In this document: one piece after another, positions 31,957-44,426 of the stretch
Layout: each line of letters begins with the position of its first letter
Numbering within the stretch: the stretch's first letter is position 1
Assembly: GCF_001625215.2 (NCBI RefSeq)
Contig: NC_030385.2
Span: 42,185,598 to 42,249,597, forward strand
Length of the DNA stretch: 64,000 nucleotides
Direction of reading: 5' to 3'
Origin: Daucus carota subsp. sativus
Lineage: Eukaryota; Streptophyta; Magnoliopsida; Apiales; Apiaceae
Made by a program: the position numbers and the translations under genes
The notes under the pieces: model-generated
What the model was told of the DNA's origin: nothing
Seen by the model: only the letters and a program-made list of their open reading frames with translations
Database searches by the model: none

Positions 31957-33428
31957 CAGACTCATAAAATTCAAGTGAGCTGAAAGAAAGTAATGCATTC
32001 AAATAGGGTTTCGTTATACACAGAATCAAAAAAAAAAAAACTATGTATTTGTTTTTAGAACCATTTTTATTCCAATTTTGTTAGATATTTGTTTTCCATG
32101 AGCTTGCAACTATATTTAAATTGTTGTTGCTTTCAGCCCAACCTGAAATTAGCAAGTAATCCATCCTGAACCAACTTAGTTAATGCTTGATACTGAGAAC
32201 TACAAAATAACCAAAAGAATTGCCATAGATTAGAATGTACAATAGCGAGTGTCCAAATTCCAAATTAAGAAGTATAGCAAAATGTACATTAAAACAAATA
32301 AAGAAAAGGAGAAGTAGAAGTAGAGATCAATGTCAAGTTAATATCTGTATTTCAGTAATGAAGTAGAGATTAATGTGAAGTTAATATCTGTAGTTCAGCA
32401 ATATGGCCAACATTTTGTAATTTATATACCAAGAATAGAAAGAACAGAAAAAGGGAATTTAATTATCATGCATGCATCTATCACACACATAAAAAAAAAT
32501 ATATGGAGCCAATCCACAGTATACAAGCATACTAGGCAGTTACTTGCTAAGAGAGAATCACTTCACTACTTAAGTATCAGATATGCAGCATTGTTCTATT
32601 GTTTTTTCTTTTCTGTGAGACTGTGCAATGCTTGTTATATATGATTTTGATCAAGTAGGATTGACTATAATGAGCTCCAATAGAAGGTGTGTGCTCTTAC
32701 TATTTCAATAGAAATTCATAGCCAGCTATTAAATGCAAACAGAAATCACCAATTCTTTTGCTGGTTAAAAATACCATTTCTATATCGATTTCTATCCAGG
32801 AAGCAATTAAAGACTCGTAGTTGTATAAAATATATAAACACATGCAGATAATTAAAAATTGAAATGAGGATCTCATTATTAAATGACAACTTAACAGCTC
32901 TACCTCAAAATTTTGTAGTAAATTAAACATAGCTCAAGTACGGAAGTTACTTCATACCTCTTATTGTTGCACAGCTTCAATAAGGGTTTTCTCTAAGTTC
33001 ATCTCACTTTGAAAATTCTCTACTTTACGCTTACTTCTATAATCTCAATAGCATATTATGTACACCGACTTCAGACCTAAGAGCATAAGTCAACAGATAC
33101 CAGTCGTTCCTCATGGCCTTTATATTTTCCCTGAAGTATGACTTCACGTAAGCAACTCCAATCATAGAGGTAACAGGAACTATCTATTCAAGTACCAAGG
33201 ATAAGGTGCAGCTCCAATCATTTACACTTCTCTTCCAGAGTGGTACCAACGATTTCCAACACAATATTGCAATTGATTTGCAGACTATGGCTGGGCAGGT
33301 ATGGACAGAAAAAAAATTCTGTTCTGCTGGCAGAGTATAGGATAGATGCACTCTAACGTAGATAAATTGACCAATTGAAGTTAATAGACACATGAAATAT
33401 GGCTGTCAAATTATCTTCATCTCAATTC
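31957..33428. other. Intergenic between esterase pseudogene and PPR gene
   Basis: No gene recognised. It is convergent space: the plus-strand pseudogene ends at 31956 and the minus-strand PPR stop is at 33429, so 3' UTR sequence of the PPR gene is expected in the right part. Relative to unit B it has many small indels, including about 100 bases present only in B near 50945-51045. Confidence 0.6.
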
Positions 33429-35558
33429 TTAGCCCTCGAAACCCATTAAGGTTACATCTAAATGTGCCCCGTAACCTTCATCCTTCATTTGTTTAGTCAA
33501 TGCTTGTAATTCAACCCGTATGTGGTCAATTTTTGAATGTAGTTGATCTCCAACGACAAAGACATGTATATGATTTTTCAGCTCAATCCAACTACACCCA
33601 GGAAGTTTGCTCACTCCTCGAAGTTTCATCATCTTTCGTACACGCTCCACATCTTCTCGCCTTCCTAATACTTCGTAAATACCTGACAACAAAACATATG
33701 TAGATGATTCTCCTGAACCTAGTTCCATCAGTTTCTCTCCTGCATAAACCCCCAGTTCATAGTCACGGTAGTTTCGACAAGCACTTAACAAAATTCGCCA
33801 CAAGTGTAGACCATGATCAAAGGTTATTGTCTCAATTAACTCTTTTGCTTCGTAGAGCTTTCCTGCACGGGTCAATATATCGACCATGCATGAAAAATGC
33901 TCCACTCTTGGGGTAATACCATATTCATCAGACATCATTTTAAAATAGAACCAACCTCCATCTACCAAGCCCTTGTGACTACAAGCATTGAGAATGTGAA
34001 CAAAAGTGACACTGTCCGGGGTTGTGTTCTCTAGTTGCATCTCTTGGAAAAGTTCAAGTGCTTCATGACCATATCCATTATGAGAAAGACCTGAAATCAT
34101 TGAATTCCATGACACCACATCCTTATTAGGCATTCTTCTAAAGACAAGATTACCATCGTTCAGGCTTCCACACTTTGCATACATCATCAACAGGGCACTT
34201 CCAATTGGAACTTCCAGACCAAATCCAAATTTAATGGTATGAGCATGGATCTGCTTTCCCTGATCCAAACAAACAAGGTTAGAGCAAGCTTTTAGAACAC
34301 GGGCCATAGTTAACTCATTTGGCATAACGCTTTCTATCTGCATTTTACAGTACAAGTCGATAGCATATTCATTCTCCTCAGCTTCAATGTACCCTCCAAT
34401 CATGGAAGTCCACAATACAATATCAGGTTCCTGCAGATAATCAAACACCTTCCTAGCATCTCCTACACAGCAACATTTAGCATACATACCAACCAAAGTT
34501 GTCATTAAATGAATTTTTGATATATATCCCGACTTCACAAGAAAACCATGACCTTGCTTTCCCAACTCCAATCCACCACTATCACTACAAACATTTAGGA
34601 CAGCAACGAGGGTCGATTCATTAAACTCCACCTTGAAAAATTGCATCTTAGAGAACAAACTCAAAGCCTGTTCAGAATCCCCTGATTGCGCCAGCCCAGT
34701 GATAATTGCTGTCCATGTAATAGAATTCTTGTCCCTCACCAACTCAAATGACATAATGGCATCTTTCAAGATACCACACTTGACATACATTGTAACCAAA
34801 GCATTGCCAACAGACGAAACCAAAGAATACCCAAGCTTAACAACAAGACAATGAAGCTGTTTACCAATAAAAACATCATCACTCGACGTCAAAGCACTAA
34901 GCACACTAGTAAAAACAAACTCATTAACACCTCCAACATCTTCCCACATCATCATCTTAAAAACCCCCAAAGCACCAAACACAAACCTCTCCATAGCATA
35001 CCCCGAGATCATCGAAGCCCAGGTAACCGAATTCCTCTCAATCATTCTATCAAAAACCACACGAGCATCACAAACAACACCCAATTTACAATACATATTA
35101 ACCAAAGAACTCCCCACAAAAACATCATAACAGTATCCAATCTTCATTGCAACCGAATGAACTTGCTGCCCAACAAACAAATCCAACAAATTACAAGCAG
35201 CATTACAAACCCCCGGAAAAGTATGACCATCAGGGACCAACCCAACTTGTGAAAGCAAGAGTTTGAACAAATTAATAACAAAGATTGAATTTTGAACACA
35301 ACCCAGTTGAGAATGAGCATTGATGAGAGTGTTGTAAGAGACAATGTCTTTTTCTTGAATTTCTTGAAAAATGAGGTTGGATTGGGGCAAGTGTTGGCAC
35401 TTGGCATACAAGTTGATGAGAGTGTTGGCTATGTAAGTTGATGATAGTTGGCCTGTTTTGATGATGTGGGCATGAAGTGTTTGGCCTTGTTTCAGGTGTT
35501 TGTGTTGTGTCAGGTGGAGAATTTGAGACAACAATGTTTGTGTGGGGAGTTTCATCAA
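33429..35558 (-). CDS. PLS-class pentatricopeptide repeat protein, E+ type (unit A)
   Basis: Intronless, 709 residues, as usual for plant PPR genes. A series of PLS repeats runs from about residue 20 to 600 (recurring HAHIIKTG, NALVTMYVKCG, VSWNSMISGLS-type motifs). The C-terminal E/E+ region includes GCSWIELKN and VFVVGDQLHSKI; there is no DYW deaminase tail. Family knowledge: such proteins bind organellar RNA and guide C-to-U editing with a separate deaminase. It resembles the Arabidopsis PCMP-E group. It differs from the unit B protein at 14 positions; here GKQGHGF replaces the family-typical GKQVHGF, and SHNGYG replaces SQNGHG, so this copy may be under weaker constraint. The frame is intact. 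Confidence 0.9.
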   Translation of the reverse strand: MMKLPTQTLLSQILHLTQHKHLKQGQTLHAHIIKTGQLSSTYIANTLINLYAKCQHLPQSNLIFQEIQEKDIVSYNTLINAHSQLGCVQNSIFVINLFKLLLSQVGLVPDGHTFPGVCNAACNLLDLFVGQQVHSVAMKIGYCYDVFVGSSLVNMYCKLGVVCDARVVFDRMIERNSVTWASMISGYAMERFVFGALGVFKMMMWEDVGGVNEFVFTSVLSALTSSDDVFIGKQLHCLVVKLGYSLVSSVGNALVTMYVKCGILKDAIMSFELVRDKNSITWTAIITGLAQSGDSEQALSLFSKMQFFKVEFNESTLVAVLNVCSDSGGLELGKQGHGFLVKSGYISKIHLMTTLVGMYAKCCCVGDARKVFDYLQEPDIVLWTSMIGGYIEAEENEYAIDLYCKMQIESVMPNELTMARVLKACSNLVCLDQGKQIHAHTIKFGFGLEVPIGSALLMMYAKCGSLNDGNLVFRRMPNKDVVSWNSMISGLSHNGYGHEALELFQEMQLENTTPDSVTFVHILNACSHKGLVDGGWFYFKMMSDEYGITPRVEHFSCMVDILTRAGKLYEAKELIETITFDHGLHLWRILLSACRNYRDYELGVYAGEKLMELGSGESSTYVLLSGIYEVLGRREDVERVRKMMKLRGVSKLPGCSWIELKNHIHVFVVGDQLHSKIDHIRVELQALTKQMKDEGYGAHLDVTLMGFEG

Positions 35559-36194
35559 GGTTTGGACCGTTTGGTCCTGTGTTTCTCGGGAATATTCTCT
35601 TTATTTCATGTCTGAAAACGAGTTGTATCGGTGTGGTGTATCATGTATGTATAGAGGTTACTGTAACTCAGCTGTGTATTTGCGCTTGAATCATTGTCAA
35701 TTCACGATTATCTCTTCTTTTCTTGCTAAAGAAATTGTAATGCGAAAACTATGTCTGATTATTAAGCCTGATTTATAATTCTGATCAATATGTGATTGAA
35801 TCAATATAGTTTAATTTTAGTAAGGTACATAAAAATTCTGGTACCCTTTTTTTTAATCCGAGCTCAAATTTCGTAAACAATTTTTAAAAAAAATAATAAT
35901 AATTAGATATATCTCTTCACATAATTCGATATGCTTATTTGAATTGCTTCATCCTTCCCACTCCTTAGGAGGATGCTCATTTGAGTTACCGTTAGCTTTT
36001 TCAATTTGATTTAACGAAATGCAACCGTTACTCTGTTGAGTGGTTTATATGAGATTAAAAATTTCACAGTGATGCGGATGATAGCAAGGTAGCTTTTCCA
36101 CCTACATGAAACGAAAAAAGTAGACTTGTTCAAGCATCTATGGTAAGGAAATGAGTGAGGTAACCTTTCCATATATATGAAACGCACACTGCCT
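35559..36194. other. PPR upstream region and junction of units A and B
   Basis: Sequence upstream of the minus-strand PPR gene runs without a break into the start of unit B at 35756. No gene seen. The short plus-strand frames at 35477-35778 are not supported. Confidence 0.6.
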
Positions 36195-36585
36195 AGTACA
36201 AGCCAAATTTAAGCTGTGAATTCTGATGCTCAACAAGTTGGGGCTATGGTGTGGCTTGTGTGAGTTTAAAGATTGGACCGTGGGAAGGAAAGTGCAAACT
36301 GTTAGCAATGCCTCTAGATGATTTCGACGTTATATTGAGCATTGATTTCCTATTGGCAGCTAAGTGCTCAGTGCTTTTGAGGATTTTGAGGAGTGTCAGA
36401 ACAATGGATCATGCAAGGAAAGAAGCGCGCATTCGCGCTACCAGGCATTTGCGGGGAGGGGAACCCAGTTCCTGCTCGTTTCGTATCAATCTTTTTCAAA
36501 AAGATGTTTGACGAAGGCGGGGCCATTTTGTTGAAGTTGCTGTTTCACACCATTCAAAAATGACATTGGGCTGAAATAAGTGATC
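36195..36585 (+). pseudogene. Ty3/gypsy protease relic (unit B)
   Basis: Copy of 440-830 with the same KIGPWEGK...DDFDVILSIDFL frame (36251-36511) and the same end. Confidence 0.6.
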
Positions 36586-36961
36586 CAGTTGATAATTAAC
36601 TCTTATTTTTAAATACAATAAACACAATAAATAATGAAGGAAAGTGAGTAAATTTACTATAACTTTATATTATTTCAGTTCTATGTGTGTGAAACAACAA
36701 ATTACTGTAGTGTCAATTTTCTTTTCTGAAACAACTCTGTTGAGTTGAATTTAACTGTCAAATGCAAGTTCTATATCAATTGAAATTCGGTTAGAAATTA
36801 TAAGGTCAAGCAACTAGGCTTATAAAACAGTTGATTCCATAATACCACCAAATTAGTTGTATTTTAAGTCTTCATCAAATTCAAATTCAAGAGAGTAATT
36901 AAATTTGGTCATATACATAGATAACTTAATTATAATCATCACTCCCTTAAAGTATTTACAG
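36586..36961. other. Intergenic, nothing recognised (unit B)
   Basis: Counterpart of 831-1206. Confidence 0.6.
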
Positions 36962-36970
36962 TAATTTTTA

Positions 36971-37987
36971 GAGTGATTGACACTTTGCACCCGTTATGTT
37001 TAGGCGCTTTTTCGATTTGGTCTTAAACAATTTTTTTTGGCAGTATGCACCCTAAAATTTGAAAAACGTTTCGCTTTGCACCCCTTTGACCACTCTCCGT
37101 TAATTGACCGTTAAAGTTAACAGATTTCAGGTTTTCACTTTGCACCCCACAACTTTAAATTTTTTCATAAATATTTTGAAATATTTTTTTTTTCAAAAAA
37201 ATTATTTTTGAGACCTATCTCATTGCAAATTAATCACGTCTATACACTATATATGTGTGTGAGTAATACTTATAGTTATAATACAAAACAATTATTAGGA
37301 TTAGCAAAAGCAAGCACAACCAAGTTTACTGTGAGCGAGCAAGGTAGCTCTGGGACAATGCAGTATTAGGGGGTTTGGTTGATGTTTTTGATAAATTTCA
37401 ATCTCTGCAGTAGACTCGAGTTATTGGTTTCGGTTCTTAATTTTGTTAGTGATATTATATCATTTAGTTGACTCGTGCTACACTCAGTTTAATGCCTCTT
37501 AACCTTATCGTATTATATATGAATTAATACTCGCACTTGTTGATGCTCTAATTAATTAATACATAATTTAAGGTCCTGTTTTCATCATCTACCCTCTGTT
37601 GCTTTGGAATTTGTCAATTCATTAGGTGCCATTCCATGATTGCTTCTCTCTATTTCAGTGTCTCCGTTGGCATCCTTGGCAAAACAGTGTGCATAATTTG
37701 AAGAACCATCGGTGAAGACAATTAGTGGGGAAAATGTTTTAACGTGGGAAAATATATATTTTTTTAAAAAAAATATTTCATAATACTCATGAAAAAATAT
37801 TAAAATTGTGGGGTGCAAAGTGAAAACCTGAAATCTGTTAACTTTAACGGTCAATTAACGGAAAGTGGTCAAAGGGGTGCAAAGCGAAGCGCTTTTCAAA
37901 CTTTAGGGTGCATACTGCCAAAAAAAATTGTTTGAGACCAAATCGAAAAAGCGCCTAAACATAAGGGGTGCACAGTGTCAATCACTC
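36971..37987. mobile_element. Non-autonomous Mutator-like element (copy B)
   Basis: Same 1017-bp element, TIRs and 9-bp taattttta flanks (36962-36970, 37988-37996) as at 1216-2232, with only a few substitutions. It was duplicated with the unit rather than inserted twice. Confidence 0.85.
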
Positions 37988-37996
37988 TAATTTTTA

Positions 37997-39690
37997 TATA
38001 TGGACTTTAATTTTGAGTAATCCTGCAGGGTCAAGTTTAAATCACATATATATGACCTAGAGGTAACTTTGCACCAGCTTAAACAACCCTGGCTTGTCAT
38101 ATAAGTTAATTTACACTAGTTTGAAGGTAACCAGATAATTTATGTATAATTTGAGTGTGAGAATTACAGTAATAAATTTTTTTGTAGTGTTATATTCATA
38201 TATGTGCTCGAAAAACTTACAAGAAAAAGCATGAACTGGCTTAATCCATCAGCAGTGATATCAGTCAACCTAACAAACTTAATGAAGTGTGTTTATCCAA
38301 ATTCAGCTAGTTGATATATATCAGAGATCAGACAATGATATTTAAATGTAAGTTTACATATAAATTAAGAAGTATATATTGATTGGACATGCTTGTAGAA
38401 ACTGAGTGTGCCCCATGCATCTTCAAGAAAGACAAATTTTCACTTATTTATAGTAATCAGAAGCAGGTGAGAAGGTGAGCATGACCAAGAAAAGAAATGT
38501 TTTATAGGGAATTTTTTTCCCCCTTGTTCCAGAAATGTGTATTCTTGATATTTGATCTTATTTTTAGTAATTTAAAACAGAGAATAATAGTAACTATAAC
38601 TATATATATATGGCATATACTAATCATACCAGCACAATTTCAAAAAACTTACTATTATAACAGCAACTGGTTTTTATTAACGCAAAGCTACAGCTTCTTT
38701 ACTTTCTAGTACAACACAAGGCTACAGCAATTTCTTTCAAACTAGAGCTTCAGCTCCTTCTCTATCTGCTATCTTATTCACTCTACTAGTGTTCTCTACT
38801 ACAGATGGACAGCCTTATAATTTATAGGCTTTAAATTTACATTCTTACAAACATTCTTACGTCACTACATATATACCTCACATTTTTTAACCTTATACAT
38901 ATTAATTAATAGCCTACCCTATTTTAAGGACATTATTACAACCTGCTGCAGCCTGTTATTTTTGACCATAAATATGAGAAACTATTATATTTTCTTCTTT
39001 TCTCATGCACAGCCACCTTTTATTTCTCCCATGCACAGCTACCATTACTTATAACCTTTGATTCCTTGAGCTGCTATAGTCACCTGTTTCGCCACCTTCT
39101 GATTTTATACCAACAGCTTATATTAGGATGCTTGTTTATATTTTCATTACACCACAATTGACCCTCTTTATTTTCTTGCGTTGATATTACTGCCTATCTG
39201 TTAAATCTATAAACCCCCAGTTGTTTATTTGACCAAGCTGCTGCTCTTTTATTTTCTCATATTCCACATTGGATGATGAGACGATGTTATTAATAGGTAA
39301 ACATGTAATAATTGTTAGCAGAGACGACAATAATAGGCTAATTTTGAAAAGCCAGTTGGTCGATTAATAAATTTACCGGATCATACAAGTAGGCTAGCTG
39401 ATCTTGGTTAATCAGTTGTTTGATTAATATATCAGGACACTTGAGCCTGTTTGGCTTACTTAAAAATCACTAAAACCTTTTTGTGCAAAATTATATCGAA
39501 AATAAAACTATATCGACTAACGGCAAAAGTCATCAGAATATCCAACTAGAGAAATACATGATAACATCTAAAAATGTAACATACCAAAATCATTAAATTA
39601 TCCGACATAATCTATTAGAAAAAAACATGAAAACATCATAAAATGGAACATAACACAAGTACAGTAACGAAATTAATCAATCATTCTTTC
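37997..39690. other. Intergenic spacer and F-box 1 3' flank (unit B)
   Basis: Counterpart of 2242-3899, 36 bases longer because 38781-38836 holds sequence that unit A lacks. Confidence 0.6.
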
Positions 39691-40905
39691 CTAATTATCT
39701 TCTTCACGATTAGTCCACCTGACTTGTTTGGATCCCGGAATTGGAATTAGGCTCTCAGCATATTTGAAAACTTGATGTGGATCCATATAAATTGGGGCAA
39801 TTCTGTGATTCTCCTCGTCAGATTTGTACAAAAACCATTCACCCCGTTCATCTTCTAGCATAAAATCACGACGGTTATAGTAGCCGAGTACAGAACTTAT
39901 TGGGAGACCGACATCAATACTAAGCATCTTAGTCCATGATGCCTCAATTTCATCAGCACGAAGACATGCTTCATCAACTAATGTCCACAAGTTAAAGTAT
40001 GTATTACTCGGTTGGTCGTAGTTAGAAATAGCCACAGCAATAGAGTCATTGAAGTCGATGATAACACCTTGAATATCGTTAAGGTCGTCGGTGATGGTAG
40101 ATTTACCATCACCAATGACAGGGAGCTCGACTCCACAAACAAACGCCTCCGCCTCAAGGTTGAAAGCCATCAAACCTTTATAGCCTATGCAGAGAATAAA
40201 ACCGTGGAGGCATAGATCGAACTTCTCCTTTTTTGGAACATCAGTGACCTCAATCTCTCGCCAAGAATTGCTTTTTGCAGAATAGACGGAAGACTTGACA
40301 ATTGTGCTAAAAGGGGTGCAATGAGAGGCAACACTTACAATTTTACAATCCAAGTCCATAGTATCAACGCCAAAGCCAAAAGCACACCTTCTAAAACCAT
40401 CATGTTCATGTAACGGAATGAGTTTAGATTGTTTGGTGGCAGGGTTCCAAAGATATACCTTATTTTCGAATACAAATTGATAACCTTCATCATGAGGGGT
40501 TCTGACAAAAATCGAAACACAAGCGATGCCACAATCAGAAGCAACCAAAACAGCTTCTTGAGGCTGGAAAGAAAACTCATCACCTTGAGAATAAGGATAC
40601 TTAAGATCGGCCACAACTTCCTCAGCACCAAGCTCGACGAGTCCAAATGGGCCGTAGTAATCGACGCCATCATCTTCTTCGTCTTCTTTTGGAACAAAAA
40701 GGTGTGTAATTAGAGTTTCATCATCTCCTTTGGCTGTGATTGATCGATGGAGATGAGCTTTTATGAAAGTAGGGCTTGAAATTACGGAGAGCCACGTTTT
40801 GGACACTAATTTGCATCCAATCAAATGCTTCACAGGAAGCCGCACAAGCACCTCCATCAGCAGATCATCCAACAGTCCGTCGAGACTGAATTTTTGGGTT
40901 TTCAT
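39691..40905 (-). CDS. F-box protein with F-box-associated domain (F-box 1, unit B)
   Basis: 404 residues, protein identical to the product of 3900-5114: F-box at about 8-50, acidic linker, LWNPATKQSKLIP at about 152-164. Complete identity of two 1.2-kb genes shows that the duplication, or a conversion between copies, is very recent. Reads from the two loci will not be separable inside the gene. Confidence 0.9.
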   Translation of the reverse strand: MKTQKFSLDGLLDDLLMEVLVRLPVKHLIGCKLVSKTWLSVISSPTFIKAHLHRSITAKGDDETLITHLFVPKEDEEDDGVDYYGPFGLVELGAEEVVADLKYPYSQGDEFSFQPQEAVLVASDCGIACVSIFVRTPHDEGYQFVFENKVYLWNPATKQSKLIPLHEHDGFRRCAFGFGVDTMDLDCKIVSVASHCTPFSTIVKSSVYSAKSNSWREIEVTDVPKKEKFDLCLHGFILCIGYKGLMAFNLEAEAFVCGVELPVIGDGKSTITDDLNDIQGVIIDFNDSIAVAISNYDQPSNTYFNLWTLVDEACLRADEIEASWTKMLSIDVGLPISSVLGYYNRRDFMLEDERGEWFLYKSDEENHRIAPIYMDPHQVFKYAESLIPIPGSKQVRWTNREEDN

Positions 40906-41900
40906 TTCCGATGTAGGGTTTCAAGCAGCTTTTCGGATTTGGGGTTTCAACCTGCAGCTTTTCTGACAGAACATAAGGAAAGCAAGTTATGTTTATTTGC
41001 AAGTAGTTTTATATCATTTTATTGTCTGATGGACTCCTAAAATTGAGTAATAATTTGTGATTTATTATTTAAATAAAAAATTATTCGAATTATAAAACAA
41101 AAATTTCATATTTATTATAATTTATACATGATTAAAGAAAACTATATTAATTCTAATATATTTATCTATGAAATTATCATTTGTATCCAATATAATGTAC
41201 TTTAAAAAATTTAGCAAGATGAAAAGACAAAAAAAAATGAATAAATTATTAGATAAATATAAATATGAATAATATACATGAATATTATAATGTAATTAAT
41301 TCGTAATATATAATTTGTTATTTTAATGATATAACTCTCACTCAAATTTTAATATCTTATTTTTTATGTAAGGAGCACTTTTAATGATATAAAATAAATA
41401 AAAAATTAAGATTTTAATAACTATTAATAAGATATAAAAGATTTTTCAAAAACATGAATTTATATAAATTAATTTCAAAAAAGACATTTATTTAAGTCTA
41501 TTTTCCAAATATATGGTTAACATGTTCTCAAATCTAATATGCAAATTTTGTTTCGTTTTTTCTTAAAGTTGATTTCAACATTGTTTTGGGTTGTAAACAA
41601 AAATAAATTTTATTTCAAAATTTGAAATAAAATTGTATGTTAAATTTTAGAGGTTGTAAATCATATTTTTGAAATAAAATTTAAGAAAATTTAACTTTTT
41701 GAAGACAAGTTAGATTAACGGTATTTCTAAAAAAATAAAAATGTAAATAATTTGGTTAATTTCCCCAATATGTATATAAATATATTAGAATTTATCATAA
41801 GTTATTATACTGTAATTAGGCAGGAATTTTATTTTATAATTTTATTGATGAAAAACAAAAAATATTATAATTTTAAATATGAGATTAATATTTGAATTAA
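40906..41900. other. F-box 1 upstream region (unit B)
   Basis: AT-rich counterpart of 5115-6110. Confidence 0.6.
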
Positions 41901-41905
41901 AATTT

Positions 41906-42786
41906 TCGTACTTAAAAATTAGTCGCAGCAAAAGAGTCATTGAAGTCCAGGATTGCAACTTGAAAATAGAGGAAGTTGGTGATGGTAACATTGCGATCAC
42001 CAATAACTGCAGGGAGCTCAACTCCACAATACTATATAAACACCTCCTTCTGGAGGTTGAAAGCCATCATACCTTTATAGCCGATGCATAAGATTAAAAG
42101 GTGGAGGCATACCACCGAACTTCTCCCAGAATGGAACATCTGTGGGTTCCACCTTAATCTCTGGCCTAGAATTCCTGTTTGCAGAATAGAAGGAAGCTGA
42201 ATAGACAATTATGCTAAAAGGTGTCGTCGTCTCATGATAGCCACCACGAACAATCACACAATCTAAGCCTATTTGTTCAAAGCCAAAGCCAAAAGAACAT
42301 CTTCTGATCAAACCATCATGATTAGTATGAGATGGAATGAGTTTTAGATTGTTTAGTTAGTTGCAGGGTTCCAAAGATCATGTTCATGAGGGGTTCTGAC
42401 ACAAACACTATTGCCACAATCAGAAGCTACTAAAACAGCATCAGGCTGGACAAAACACTCGATCGCCTCGAGAGAGAATAAGGATATTTTAGATCCGCCA
42501 GAATTTCCTCAGAAACAAGCTTGATGAGTCCAAATGGGCCGTAGTTATATAATTGCTCATGATCTTCTTCGTCGTCAAAAAGGTGTCTAATAAGAGTTTC
42601 ATCATCTCCTTTAACTGTGATTGAAGGACGGAGATGAGATCTAATGAAATTAGGGCTTGAAATTAGGGAGAATCATGTTTTGAACACTAAATTACCTCCA
42701 ATCAAGTGCTTTACCGGAAGCCGCACAAGCACCTCGATCAGCAGATGCTCCAAAAGTCTCTCCACATTGAATCTCTTAGTTTCCAT
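41906..42786 (-). pseudogene. F-box pseudogene without insertion (unit B)
   Basis: Contiguous version of the gene that is split in unit A. It begins at an ATG at 42786, keeps the F-box to HLIGGNLVFKT, and stops at a TGA in place of the conserved Trp codon (about residue 38). Later frames keep FDDEEDHEQLYNYGPFG and AVLVASDCG but are shifted relative to each other, and the C-terminal part is missing. The ccgca at about 42720 is the empty SIRE-like target site. Confidence 0.85.
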
Positions 42787-42814
42787 CTCCGATGTTAGGT
42801 TTTCAAGCGGATCC

Positions 42815-43195
42815 TCGGAAAGTCTCTCCACATTGAAAAAGTAATATATCTTCTTATTTTCACTAATTTAAATAGGCAATAATAATAACTATAATCATAT
42901 AGGGCATCTATTAATCATACCAGCACAATTTCTAGAAGCTTACCTAATTTGCTTTACCTCTACTCTCGCATTACTTTTATAGAAGTTGCAATGCACGAAT
43001 AGCTATAAAATATGTTAGGTAAGTCCTAAATATCAAGGGAAATAACAATTTTTTCACTTAAACAGGACAGATTGAAAAGAAAGCAAACATAAACTTTACT
43101 GCACAAACATTTTGGATTGACTACTTCCGGCTTGAAAGTCAGATTTAAAAACCTTAAAGTAGGGAAAGTTCACACAATATATGATGGAGATGTGC
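42815..43195. repeat. Local direct repeat, block 1 (unit B)
   Basis: Counterpart of 19090-19475; recurs at about 43545-43875. Confidence 0.6.
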
Positions 43196-43505
43196 TCAAA
43201 TTTTAGATCCGCCAGAATTTCCTCATAACCAAGCTTGATGAGTCCAAAAGGGCCATAGTTATATAATTGCTCATCCTCTTCATCTTCTTCATCGTCAAAA
43301 AGGTGTGCAATAAGAGTTTCATCTTCTTTTTTAACTGTGATAGAACAACGGAGATAAGATTTAATGATATTAGGGCTTGAAATTAGGGGGAACCAAGTTT
43401 TGGACACTAATTTACCTTCAATAAGTGCTTCACCGGAAGCCGCACAAGCACCTCAATCAGCAAATCCTCCAAAAGTCTCACCACATTGAATCTCTTAGTT
43501 TCCAT
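43096..43505 (-). pseudogene. Truncated, frameshifted F-box fragment (unit B)
   Basis: Same structure as 19376-19785: start at 43505, one-base deletion after VKH, frame recovered at KLVSKTW, truncated after ADLK. The defect is shared, so it is older than the duplication. Confidence 0.8.
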
Positions 43506-43879
43506 CTTCGATCTTATGGTTTCAAACTGATCCGAAAGTCTCTCCATATTGAAAAAGTAATATATCTTCTTATAACTAGGCATAATAGTTTAATCTACAG
43601 ATTACAAAAGAAAAAAAAAATATTTAATTTGCTTTCCTCTCTGGCATTACTTTTATAGAAGTTGCAATGCATGAATCTATAAAATATGTTAGATAAGTCC
43701 TAAATATTGAAGAAAAATAACAATTTTTTCACTTAAACAGAACAAATCGATTGAAAAGAAAGCAAACATAAGCTTTACTGGACAAACATTTTGGATTGAC
43801 TACTTCCAACTTCAAAGTTAGATTTTAAAACCTTAAAGTAGGGAAATTTCACACGATATATGATGGAGATGCTCAAAAA

Positions 43880-44426
43880 TTTTATTCCAGTCTCATGTAA
43901 GATCAGTGTTCAATGTTCAGAGCTAAAAATTGTGAAAAGGAAATTGCATTGAAAGATGAATACATATAAGAACCAGAAGTCATAGTGCTATATCAAAGTT
44001 ATGATGAGGAGACTCTAAGATGCTGAGTTTATCCACTCCCTATTCCACATTGGATGTTGAGATGTAAGCATGTAATAATCGTTAGCAGAGACGATAATAA
44101 TAGGCTAATTTTGAAAAGCCAGTTGGTCGATTAGTAAATTTACCTGATCATACAAGTAGGCAAGCTGATATTGACTAATCCGTTGTTTGATTAATATATG
44201 AGGACACTTGAGCCTCTTAAACCTTTTTGTGCAAAATTATATCAAAAATAAAACTATATATGTCGACTAACAGCAAGATTCATCAGAATATCCAACTAGA
44301 GAGATACATCATAACATCTAAAAATGTAACATACAAAAAACATTAAATTATCCGACATAACCTATTAGAAAAAAATATGAAAACATCATAAAATGGAAAA
44401 TAACGAAATTAATCGATCATTCTTTC
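43880..44426. other. F-box 2 3' flank (unit B)
   Basis: Non-coding counterpart of 20160-20706. Confidence 0.6.

Larger units (their letters stand above)
1..35755. repeat. Tandem duplication unit A (left copy, with two TE insertions)
   Basis: The sequence from base 1 is repeated in the same orientation from 35756. The offset is 35755 to about 3020, 35791 up to 6934, and 23720 after the SIRE-like insertion. It holds, in order, a gypsy relic, a Mutator-like element, two intact F-box genes with two broken relatives, a Stowaway MITE, an esterase pseudogene and a PPR gene. Removing the two copia elements leaves about 18.0 kb, close to the length of unit B. The left end may lie outside the window. 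Confidence 0.95.

Noticed and set aside
34851..35252. 133-codon plus-strand frames antisense to both PPR genes (also 52740-53141)
   Set aside because: Shadow of the PPR coding strand; Thr/Asn/His-rich with no domain.
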